This document shows positions 52,971 through 60,721 of a stretch of 64,000 bases of DNA, piece by piece. Positions within the stretch are counted from its first letter, which is position 1. Each line of letters starts with the position of its first letter. The notes under the pieces are model-generated. The model did no database searches and had not been told where the DNA came from. It worked only from the letters and a program-made list of their open reading frames with translations. A program made the translations under genes and the position numbers. This DNA comes from Acetobacter fallax (GTDB taxonomy: Bacteria; Pseudomonadota; Alphaproteobacteria; Acetobacterales; Acetobacteraceae): assembly GCF_011516735.1 (NCBI RefSeq), contig NZ_WOSX01000003.1, positions 62,001-126,000 on the forward strand, in the 5' to 3' direction.

Positions 52971-53822
52971 TCAGGGTGCCTCTCCGGGTGACACGGTTCC
53001 ATCATCCGGCACGCCGGCATATTCCGGCGATCGGAACGCATGCACCATCAGCCCGACACCAGCCAGAATCATCGGAATACTCAGAACCTGCCCCATCGTC
53101 ACACCAAATGAAAAATATCCCAGAAACGCATCTGGCTCCCGAAAGAATTCACAAAAAATCCGCGCGCAGCCATACCCGGCCAGAAACAACCCCGCCAGAA
53201 ACCCTGGACGTGCCCGCAGATTTTCCTGCCGTGCTGCAAACAGCAACACGAGAAACAGCAGCAGCCCTTCCATCAGCGCCTCATAAATTTCCGAAGGATG
53301 ACGTGGCACACCGTCCGAATCCGGAAAAATCATCGCCCAGGGCAGGTCAGGACTGACCGCCCGCCCCCACAACTCACCATTGATAAAATTCGCAATCCGC
53401 CCGAAGCATAACCCGATCGGCACACACACTGTCACCCGGTCAGAAAACGCCAGAAAACTAAGTCCATAACGCCGTGCGAACAGAAACAGCGCAATAATCA
53501 CACCGGTCGCGCCGCCATGGAACGACATCCCGCCTTTCCACACCTGCGGAATAGCCAGTGGATGCGTCAGAAAAAACGACGGCTGATAGAACAGTACATA
53601 ACCAAGCCGCCCACCGAGCACGACGCCCAGTGTCACCCAGGTCAGAAAATCATCTGCCTGCCGCACCGTCGCCGCGCGTGGAGCCCACATCACAATCCGC
53701 TTGAGAAGCTGCGCGCCAAGAATGATCCCGGCGATATAAGCCAGCGCATACCAGCGGATCGCGAGCGGCCCCAGATGGATCAGCACGGGGTCGAACTGCG
53801 GAAAAATGAGAACAGGCAGCAT
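52971..53822 (-). CDS. lgt: Prolipoprotein diacylglyceryl transferase
   Basis: Adds diacylglycerol to the lipobox cysteine of prolipoproteins in the inner membrane. The 283-residue form starts at MLPVLIFPQFDPVLIHLG. Seven helices; HGGATGVIIALFLFAR, the signature GLCFGRIANFINGELWGR (Arg and Glu) and RHPSEIYEALMEG are present. First gene of a four-gene run ending with a lipoprotein. Confidence 0.96.
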   Translation of the reverse strand: MLPVLIFPQFDPVLIHLGPLAIRWYALAYIAGIILGAQLLKRIVMWAPRAATVRQADDFLTWVTLGVVLGGRLGYVLFYQPSFFLTHPLAIPQVWKGGMSFHGGATGVIIALFLFARRYGLSFLAFSDRVTVCVPIGLCFGRIANFINGELWGRAVSPDLPWAMIFPDSDGVPRHPSEIYEALMEGLLLFLVLLFAARQENLRARPGFLAGLFLAGYGCARIFCEFFREPDAFLGYFSFGVTMGQVLSIPMILAGVGLMVHAFRSPEYAGVPDDGTVSPGEAP

Positions 53823-54106
53823 AAATGACGTATCCTGAAAACCAGACTGTAAATTCAGAAAAAACATGGTCCCGACGGCACACCGGGCAAATCACCGAAA
53901 GAAGACCTCTCATACCGGCCGGCACAAAGGCTGACCGCCAGGAAGAACCCCAGGCTGTCCTGGACCGGGAGGGAGCGTAACTCCCTTCACCCTGACCGGC
54001 AGGCAAACAAACCGGATTCCAAAATCCGTGACCTTTGGCGGAGGAGAGGCGGAGCTTCGGGCTTCCGTCCGGTCTCCCTGCGTGTCAGCCTTAATGCGGG
54101 TCCACC
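53823..54106. other. Structured-looking gap between hldD and lgt
   Basis: No gene is supported in 284 bases. Several short stems can be drawn, e.g. GGGAG/CTCCC around 53970, CCAGG/CCTGG around 53953. It may hold the lgt promoter, an hldD terminator or a small RNA; none matches an RNA family I recognise. Confidence 0.4.
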
Positions 54107-55087
54107 TCAGAGATAAGGATCGCTTTTACTCAGATAATCCCGGACATAAAGCCCGATGCCATCTTCGAGAGTCACAAACGGCTCCCGATATCCGGCCGTC
54201 CGCAGCCGCGACATATCTGCCCGCGTAAAGGACTGATACTGCCCGCGCAGACTCTCAGGCATGTCGATAAACTCAATCCGCTCCGGCACACCAGCCGCCT
54301 TGCACACCGCCTGCGCCAGATGACGATAGCTCCGCGCAGCCCCTGTCCCGCAGTTGAACAACCCGTCCACCTGAGGCGTGTCAAAGAACCAGAGCAGCAC
54401 CTTCACCACATCGCCAACCCAGATGAAATCACGCGCCTGCTCACCGTCGGCGACCTCCGGCCTGTCGGAACGAAACAGCCGCGCAGGAGCACCCGCCTTC
54501 ACTTCGTCGTATTTGACCTTCACGACCGAAAGCATGTTGCCCTTATGATACTCATTCGGGCCATAAACATTGAAAAATTTCAACCCTGCCCATTGCGGCG
54601 GTCGCGCACCTCCGCGCTCCAGCCGCGCCTGTACATGCAGATCGAACACATGTTTTGACCAGCCATACAAATTCAGCGGTTTCAGCGACTTCAGCCGCTT
54701 CGGATCGTCTGAAAACAGCTCCGGCCGGTCAGCCGCGCCATAAGTCGCCGCGGAAGACGCATAAATGAACCGCACACCCTGCCGCGCGCACCAGTCCCAT
54801 AACGCCTCCGACAACACCACATTCGTCGCCCAGACCAGATCGCCATCCCGCGCCGTGGTCGAACTGACCGCCCCCATATGAAACACGGCCTCAACATCCG
54901 ATGCGCCGTCGAGCAGCGCGTCCAGTTTGTCCGGACTGACAATCCGCACAGGCGGGTGGTGACGGAGATTCAGCCATTTCCCATTGTCGCCCAGCCAGTC
55001 GACGATAACCACGTCCAGCCCGCGCACACTCAGAGCGGCCACAAGACACGAACCGATGAAGCCGGCCCCGCCGGTAACAATAATCAT
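54107..55087 (-). CDS. hldD: ADP-L-glycero-D-manno-heptose 6-epimerase
   Basis: Makes the ADP-heptose used for lipopolysaccharide inner core. The 326-residue form starts at MIIVTGGAGFIGSCLVA. An SDR epimerase: TGGAGFIG nucleotide loop, SSAATYG and catalytic YGWSKH (Tyr and Lys), FFNVYGPNEYHKGNM specific to heptose epimerases. A longer frame upstream adds 23 residues without the Rossmann start. The other heptose genes are elsewhere. Confidence 0.95.
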   Translation of the reverse strand: MIIVTGGAGFIGSCLVAALSVRGLDVVIVDWLGDNGKWLNLRHHPPVRIVSPDKLDALLDGASDVEAVFHMGAVSSTTARDGDLVWATNVVLSEALWDWCARQGVRFIYASSAATYGAADRPELFSDDPKRLKSLKPLNLYGWSKHVFDLHVQARLERGGARPPQWAGLKFFNVYGPNEYHKGNMLSVVKVKYDEVKAGAPARLFRSDRPEVADGEQARDFIWVGDVVKVLLWFFDTPQVDGLFNCGTGAARSYRHLAQAVCKAAGVPERIEFIDMPESLRGQYQSFTRADMSRLRTAGYREPFVTLEDGIGLYVRDYLSKSDPYL

Positions 55088-55306
55088 GAGACGAGCCTTA
55101 TAGTCAGGATGCCGCACGATACCAGACAGGAACCGCACCGGAAAACCATCGCACACCGGACCATATCAGACAGAAATGCCGCATCAGCGAGAAACGCAGC
55201 TAAAGAGGACCAGCACGGATTGGATTAATCTGCCCTCAATGCTTATAAGTCATGGTGAAGAGAAGAGCCGCCGCATTTGCGGTTCATGAGACCCAGGAGG
55301 ACCGGG

Positions 55307-55672
55307 ATGACAGACCGACCGCGTCTCTTTGACGATCTCGCCGGTGTCGCCGGCGGAGCCATTTCCGCCCTCACAGGGATGAGAGAAGAGATCAACGCTC
55401 TCGTGCGCTCCCGTGTCGATGAAGTTCTCGGTCAGCTTCAGGTTGTCCGCCGCGAAGAATTCGAAGTCGTCCGGGAGCTGGCCGCAAACGCCCGCATGGC
55501 CGGCGAAGACGCAGACCAGCGCATCGCCGCTCTCGAAAAACGCATGGATGAGCTTGAAAAACGATCAGTGCACACTCCGGACACGCATACTGCACCCGGC
55601 AACGCTGTCGGTTCCGGTTATTCCGATCAGCCCAGTGGCTGGAGCGGCGACAACGACGCAAACCCGAACTGA
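55307..55672 (+). CDS. ubiK: Ubiquinone biosynthesis accessory factor UbiK (BMFP family)
   Basis: A 121-residue protein with an N-terminal amphipathic helix (FDDLAGVAGGAISALTG), a coiled coil with RSRVDEVLGQLQVVRREEFE and a C-terminal Gly/Asn/Pro-rich tail. AGGAGGACCGGG before ATG 55307 is a near-perfect ribosome site. UbiK helps the aerobic ubiquinone complex. A TetR/COQ9-like gene lies 1.6 kb downstream on the same strand. Confidence 0.9.
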   Translation: MTDRPRLFDDLAGVAGGAISALTGMREEINALVRSRVDEVLGQLQVVRREEFEVVRELAANARMAGEDADQRIAALEKRMDELEKRSVHTPDTHTAPGNAVGSGYSDQPSGWSGDNDANPN

Positions 55673-55811
55673 CCGGCACACCAGACAACGCGGCCTGACG
55701 GGAGCGTGTTTCGAAAAAGACTGCCACGGCTCCTTGCCGGTCGCGGCGAGGGTTCATAGGCTCAACGGTGTGACGAGTCGGACAGCCCGTCCCTTCACCT
55801 GATTCGCAGAC

Positions 55812-55844
55812 AAAACCATCCGCCCGCAGCAGCGGACCGGTTTT
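55812..55844 (+). terminator. Hairpin before the YbjN gene, possible terminator of ubiK
   Basis: AAAACC/GGTTTT and TCCGC/GCGGA form a stem with small bulges around an 8-base loop, followed by an A after four T. It lies 140 bases after ubiK and 18 before the YbjN start, so partial attenuation is possible. Confidence 0.5.
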
Positions 55845-55862
55845 ATGGCTTGGGAGGCCAGT

Positions 55863-56366
55863 ATGCCTGCTCTGACGATGACCACCTCCACTCCCCACTC
55901 CAACCCGCTCGATCTGATGGAACAGATCGTCTGCAGCTACGAATGGGCGTTCGAACGCCGCAATTCCGCGGAGATGGCAGCAGAAGCCCCCGGTAAATGG
56001 TGCGATTACGGCCTGTTTTTCTCCTGGTCGGCCGAACTTTCCGCCATGCATTTCACCTGCGCTTTCGACCTCAAGGTTCCCGAACAGCAACGTAAAGCCC
56101 TCTTCGAACTTATCGCTCTGGCCAATGAACGCCTCTGGATCGGACATTTCTCGATCGATCTGGAATGCGGCATGCCCATGTTCCGCCACGCAATTCTCCT
56201 GCGCGGCGCCCCTGGCGCTTCCATGGAGAGCCTTGAAGACATGATCGACATCGCCATCAGTGAGTGCGAACGCTTCTATCCAGCCTTCCAGTTCGTCCTC
56301 TGGGGCGGTAAGGCCCCGCAGGAAGCCATCGACGCCGCCATGCTCGACTGCGTCGGCGAGGCCTGA
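55863..56366 (+). CDS. YbjN domain protein
   Basis: The 167-residue form starts at ATG 55863 with GGGAGGCC ahead; an ATG six codons upstream is less well placed. Residues 14-140 match the YbjN/type III chaperone-like fold: YEWAFERRNSAEMAAEAPG, WCDYGLFFSW, CAFDLKVPEQQRKALFEL. The role in E. coli relatives is in stress and surface phenotypes; here it is unknown. It overlaps proC by one base (TGATG). Confidence 0.9.
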   Translation: MPALTMTTSTPHSNPLDLMEQIVCSYEWAFERRNSAEMAAEAPGKWCDYGLFFSWSAELSAMHFTCAFDLKVPEQQRKALFELIALANERLWIGHFSIDLECGMPMFRHAILLRGAPGASMESLEDMIDIAISECERFYPAFQFVLWGGKAPQEAIDAAMLDCVGEA

Positions 56367-57196
56367 TGGTGTCTCACCTGCCTCCCCTTCTTCTGATCGG
56401 ATGCGGCCAGATGGGGGGAGCCCTTTTCCGGGCCTGGGAGAAAAACGGCCTCGCGCCGTCCGTCATCATCGACCGGCACAGGGAAACCGTGGCCACACCA
56501 CACTCCCTCGCCCGGTCGATTGATGACATCCCGAACAAATTCTCGCCGGACGCCATCGTTTTGGCCGTAAAGCCGCAGAAAGCGATCGGGACGATCGCGG
56601 AACTTACAGCAAAGCGCCCTGATCTTCTCGCCAACAGCCCGGTTATCATCTCCGTGATGGCCGGCTGCACCACGCAGTCCCTGGCAAGCACTTTCGCTGA
56701 TTCACCAGCCGGATTATCCCCGGCCATCGTCCGGACAATGCCCAACACGCCTTCGGCAGTCGGTCGCGGTATGACCGGCCTGTTCGCCGGTACCGGCGTC
56801 AGCGCTGAGCAGAAAGCACTGTGTGACACCCTTCTCGGCGCTGTCGGCGCGACAGTATGGCTGGACGAAGAAGACCAGATCAATGCCCTCACTGCCATCT
56901 CCGGCAGTGGGCCGGCCTATGTTTTCCTGCTCGCCGAGTTCCTTGAGCAAGCCGCCATCGAGCAAGGTCTTCCGCAGGATATCGCACGTCTTCTGGCCCG
57001 GAAGACCATCACCGGCGCCGGAGAACTTCTTGATCAGATGCCCGAAGATGCCGCACAACTGCGCCGGAACGTAACCAGCCCGGGAGGCACGACCGCCGAA
57101 GCCATCAGTATTCTCAACGCGCCGGACAACTGGCCTTCATCAATCCCGGAGGCCGTAGCCGCTGCCGCCCGCCGCGCACGTGAACTTGCCGCCTGA
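56366..57196 (+). CDS. proC: Pyrroline-5-carboxylate reductase
   Basis: Last step of proline synthesis. The 276-residue product has the Rossmann loop LIGCGQMGGALFRAW, AVKPQK, RTMPNTPSAVGRGM and the C-terminal signature SGSGPAYVFLLAEFLEQAA, then LRRNVTSPGGTTAEAI. Fused in translation to the YbjN gene by TGATG. The YbjN-proC link is common in alphaproteobacteria. Confidence 0.96.
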   Translation: MVSHLPPLLLIGCGQMGGALFRAWEKNGLAPSVIIDRHRETVATPHSLARSIDDIPNKFSPDAIVLAVKPQKAIGTIAELTAKRPDLLANSPVIISVMAGCTTQSLASTFADSPAGLSPAIVRTMPNTPSAVGRGMTGLFAGTGVSAEQKALCDTLLGAVGATVWLDEEDQINALTAISGSGPAYVFLLAEFLEQAAIEQGLPQDIARLLARKTITGAGELLDQMPEDAAQLRRNVTSPGGTTAEAISILNAPDNWPSSIPEAVAAAARRARELAA

Positions 57197-57233
57197 TTTT
57201 TTCGCCGCCAGTCCGGTCCCCACTCTCCAGACC

Positions 57234-57893
57234 ATGAGCCCATTGCAAATGGAAGACGACGACCAGTTTGATACAACCCTGCTCGCTTCAGCAATGTCGC
57301 TTGCAGCCAGCAAAGGATGGAGACATATCTCCATGCCAGAGATAGCGCGCAACGCGGGGCTTGATATCGGCGAAGTACGCACGCGTTATCCGTTCAAAAC
57401 TTCAGTTCTGCTACTGCTCGGTCGCCTCGCCGACCGCTCCGCGCTTGTCGATGATGGCAGCCTCTCAACGCCGCGCGAAGCCCTCTTCGATCTGCTGATG
57501 CGGCGCTTCGATGTCTTCCAGCAATATCGCGAAGGCGTCCTCGCCGTGCTCCGCGGGCTACCCTTCGATCCCGCTCTCGCCATCGTGCTTGGTGTCGCCA
57601 CAATGGATAGCATGAGCTGGATTGCCGGTGCCGCAGGGATCGAAACCAGCGGCCTCCAGGGCGCCCTCCGCATACAGGGCGTCACCGCACTGTGGACGCA
57701 TACGCTGCGCGCCTGGGAGAAAGACGACAGCGAGGATCTGGGGACCACCATGGCCGCCCTGGAGCAGGGCCTCGACCGGGCAGAGCGTATGGGTCTCTTC
57801 CCCGCAGCAAATCCGCCCGCCCTTCCCACAGAAGAGCCTGTTACAGACAACCTGCCAGAAAACGATGGGCTCGATACAAGTTTTGTGGAGTAA
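57234..57893 (+). CDS. TetR-like/COQ9-like protein
   Basis: The 219-residue form starts at ATG 57234; a GTG at 57180 would overlap proC. The N-terminal half is a TetR-type helix-turn-helix with SLAASKGWRHISMPEIARNA and IGEVRTRYPFKTSVLLLL, and the rest resembles the lipid-binding COQ9 fold (FDVFQQYREGVLAVLRGLP). Annotation as a TetR regulator and as a COQ9 homologue both fit. With ubiK upstream, a ubiquinone role is attractive but unproven. Confidence 0.75.
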   Translation: MSPLQMEDDDQFDTTLLASAMSLAASKGWRHISMPEIARNAGLDIGEVRTRYPFKTSVLLLLGRLADRSALVDDGSLSTPREALFDLLMRRFDVFQQYREGVLAVLRGLPFDPALAIVLGVATMDSMSWIAGAAGIETSGLQGALRIQGVTALWTHTLRAWEKDDSEDLGTTMAALEQGLDRAERMGLFPAANPPALPTEEPVTDNLPENDGLDTSFVE

Positions 57894-57963
57894 ACAAACG
57901 ACGCATCTTTACGCATCGTTCGGGTCGCACTACAAAGTCACAGCGACGCAGGCGACTGCATTT

Positions 57964-58038
57964 TGGGGTGTAGCCAAGCGGTAAGGCAGCGGATTTTGAT
58001 TCCGCCATGCGGAGGTTCGATCCCTCCCACCCCAGCCA
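57964..58038 (+). tRNA. tRNA-Gln (anticodon TTG)
   Basis: A full cloverleaf can be folded: acceptor TGGGGTG/CACCCCA, D arm AGCCAAGCGGTAAGGC, anticodon stem with loop TTTTGAT reading CAA codons, T arm GGAGG-TTCGATC-CCTCC, and an encoded CCA at 58036-58038. Confidence 0.97.
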
Positions 58039-58085
58039 GCACAGCAGGAACAAAAGTTCCTGCCGCCAGCTTCAGAAAAATCGCC

Positions 58086-58355
58086 TCAGACAGCTTTCTT
58101 CAGGTTCGGACTCGCCTTGAAACGAACTGTCTTGCCAGCTTTTACCTTGACCGGATCACCTGTCCGCGGATTCAAAGCCTTGCGAGCCTTCGTCTTCTTG
58201 ACGGTGAATGTGCCGAAAGACGGCAGGGTGAAGCCACCTTCTTTCTTCATTTCCTTAACGATTGCATCCATAAGGTCAGCCGCAGCCTTGTTCGCAGCGA
58301 CACCTGTGCAGTTGATCGAATCCTGAATTACCGCGGCAATAAAAGCTTTACTCAT
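58086..58355 (-). CDS. hup: HU family DNA-binding protein
   Basis: The 89-residue form starts at MSKAFIAAVIQDS. It has the HU signature GFTLPSFGTFTVKKTKAR, the beta-arm region RTGDPVKVKAGKTVRFKA and C-terminal KASPNLKKAV. Nucleoid architecture protein. It is convergent with the tRNA gene. The 245 bases upstream to the next gene are AT-rich and should hold its promoter. Confidence 0.96.
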   Translation of the reverse strand: MSKAFIAAVIQDSINCTGVAANKAAADLMDAIVKEMKKEGGFTLPSFGTFTVKKTKARKALNPRTGDPVKVKAGKTVRFKASPNLKKAV

Positions 58356-58600
58356 AAACCCACCCATTCTTTCTTAAGACACATCGGGACCAGCCACCCC
58401 AAACCTTCATACAGTCTAAAGCGACTTGACCAATCGCGCGGCTTTTAACGTGACATACTAAATGAAACCAGAAAAAAGTTACTCTGCAAACTCGCTTCTG
58501 ATGAATATATGCGAAAAAATCTCAACATGAGGTAAAACGGACACGCTTCTTTCCCGCAACAACCCACAGACTTCCCCTCAGAAAGTGGTGCGATAAATTC

Positions 58601-59521
58601 ATGCCTGAACAGGTCTGCCTCTTTGCCGCCTATACCCCGGACGGCCGCCTCCCTCCTCATACCGTTTATTATTTGTCCGAACTGACCTCCTGTGGCTTCA
58701 GCGTGCATGTTGCTCTCTCGGGTGCGGAACAGATCAGCGACGAAACAGAACAGCTTTGTCATGACATTGGTATTATTCTCTGGCCACGCCCTAATATCGG
58801 GCATGATTTCGCTTCGTGGCAACATCTTCTTCTGAACGGCTGCATCGGCACCGCCAGCCGTGTTCTTCTCGCCAATGACAGCGTCTTTGGCCCCCTGACA
58901 CCCCTGAAACCAATTTTCCGGAGAATGCAGTCCTCAGGCGCGGATGTCTGGGGCATGGTACAAACCCGCGCCATCACGCCACACCTGCAATCCTGGTTTG
59001 TCTGTTTCGAACACAACAGTATTTCCACCCCACCGGTCCAGCGAACTCTCCACCAGAACTTTACTGATATGACGCGCGAAGAACTGATCTGGCACGCGGA
59101 GCTCGGCCTGGCCATCGCCTGCCGCGCCGGTGGACTCGCCACCAAGGCCCTCTGGAGCGACAGAAAAGCCAGAACCGGCGCATTCCTGGCAACCAATCCC
59201 ATGCATTCTCACTGGCGTCAGCTCGCCGGAACAGGAACAGTCCCTTTTATCAAAACTGAACTTCTCAGAGACAATCCATTCCACCTGAAAACAACGTCAG
59301 ACTGGAAGCAGCTCGTAAGACCATCCTCCGGTTTCAAACCGGAATGGATCGATGATTACCTCAGAACCAATCCGCCCCGGATAAAAACCACTCCATCCAA
59401 TCTGAAAGGCCGGCTCCTTTATAATCTCATCGACCAGTTCACAGGCAGGAAGAAGAGAGCGCTTCCGTCCGGCGTGCTGCAGCAACCCGACGGTCAGCCA
59501 TCACCTCAAAAGCTTTTCTGA
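58601..59521 (+). CDS. Rhamnan synthesis F (RgpF)-family glycosyltransferase
   Basis: The 306-residue product carries the RgpF pattern: LFAAYTPDGRLPPHTVYYLS, RPNIGHDFASWQHLLL and VLLANDSVFGPLTPL. Members take part in surface polysaccharide synthesis. Its 3' end overlaps the convergent ATP-grasp gene by 83 bases, which is large for two real genes. No operon partner on the same strand is present. Confidence 0.88.
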   Translation: MPEQVCLFAAYTPDGRLPPHTVYYLSELTSCGFSVHVALSGAEQISDETEQLCHDIGIILWPRPNIGHDFASWQHLLLNGCIGTASRVLLANDSVFGPLTPLKPIFRRMQSSGADVWGMVQTRAITPHLQSWFVCFEHNSISTPPVQRTLHQNFTDMTREELIWHAELGLAIACRAGGLATKALWSDRKARTGAFLATNPMHSHWRQLAGTGTVPFIKTELLRDNPFHLKTTSDWKQLVRPSSGFKPEWIDDYLRTNPPRIKTTPSNLKGRLLYNLIDQFTGRKKRALPSGVLQQPDGQPSPQKLF

Positions 59522-60623
59522 TTCTCTTAATGCAGGCTGACTTATAAGGAAAAATATCTGCCGGATCACGGTCATGCACAATCATGCCCGTCTCTATTTC
59601 AAATACAACCAGAGTGCCATCGGCCAGAATACCGAAATCGAGTCCAAAATAATCAAGCCCCACAGCTCTGGCCACGCCAGATAACGCCAGCCCCACAGAT
59701 TCAGGAAAATAACCCGCCATATCCTGCATGAACCGCGCTTCTTCAGCGCGTCGTTCCGGATAATCCTCCATCTTCGCATTATAATACCAGATGGCCCAGT
59801 CATCATGAATCGCAAGATGGACAGGATACGCAACCCCATCAACAAAGACGATCCGATACTTTCTGTACAAACCGTCATCACTGACGTAATCCACAAACCG
59901 GGTTACATAATATGTGCCATCCGCACCTGCTGCTTTCACATAGCCCTCAAGCTCTGCCCGGTCCGAAATACGGCGCAATCCCAGTCCCGCATGCGACGTA
60001 ACAGGCCGGATCAGCACCGGAAAGGACGGAATGTCCGCAAACGGCTCTCGCGCAACCACACAGGCCGGAGTCAGAACGCCTGGGATACCCGCCAGAAGCT
60101 TTGGCGCGCCCGAACGGGCAACACGGCTAATACAGCCACCACCGTTGAGCACCGGCACACCGCTCGCCGCCGCAACATCCTCTGCCTGCGCGATAGCCAC
60201 CTTCTGGCGCTCATCTTCAGCAATCGCGATGAACACGACATCAGGACACAACTCCCTGACTGTCCTGACCAGCATATCCCGGGCAGACGCATGGCCTGAG
60301 ACCCAGACCGTATCAATCTCCGTGTGATCATCAAAAAGCATCGCAACCGGTGCATTCGCCTGAAACGACCCGGGCGCATTCAGAACAACCAGCCGCCGCA
60401 ACCGCTCCGACGTTCCTTTTGCCGAACGCTGAACCGGGTCCAGAACCATGGCAGCATCCAGATGGCGCAACGCCGCAGGCTCATCACCGCAAACCTGGCA
60501 GACTTCCCACAACAGATAATGCTGCACAGCCTGCTCGGCAGGACTACCCGCTTCCTGCAACCGGCGTTCGAGTATCAGACGCACAAGAAGCGGATTTTCG
60601 GCAATATCGGTAAAATCAAGCAT
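59439..60623 (-). CDS. ATP-grasp (RimK-like) protein with TPR-like N-terminus
   Basis: The 394-residue product has an alpha-helical N-terminal segment of about 70 residues (TPR-like: EQAVQHYLLWEVCQVCGDEP, AALRHLDAAMVLD), a nucleotide-fold region (PVAMLFDDHTEIDTVWVSGH), and a C-terminal ATP-grasp with FPVLIRPVTSHAGLGLRRI and the metal-binding GTLVVFEIETGMIVHDRD. It probably ligates a carboxylate to an amine. The substrate is unknown. It is 98 bases after the large glycosyltransferase gene and on the same strand. Confidence 0.85.
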   Translation of the reverse strand: MLDFTDIAENPLLVRLILERRLQEAGSPAEQAVQHYLLWEVCQVCGDEPAALRHLDAAMVLDPVQRSAKGTSERLRRLVVLNAPGSFQANAPVAMLFDDHTEIDTVWVSGHASARDMLVRTVRELCPDVVFIAIAEDERQKVAIAQAEDVAAASGVPVLNGGGCISRVARSGAPKLLAGIPGVLTPACVVAREPFADIPSFPVLIRPVTSHAGLGLRRISDRAELEGYVKAAGADGTYYVTRFVDYVSDDGLYRKYRIVFVDGVAYPVHLAIHDDWAIWYYNAKMEDYPERRAEEARFMQDMAGYFPESVGLALSGVARAVGLDYFGLDFGILADGTLVVFEIETGMIVHDRDPADIFPYKSACIKRIRKAFEVMADRRVAAARRTEALSSSCL

Positions 60624-60721
60624 GTACCGAGTTTATTCGACGAAATTCTAACCCTGCGTAAACAGATACCGGAACAGAGCTTTGCCAATATTCCTCCTGT
60701 TTAAAACCTGCTCAGGAGAAC

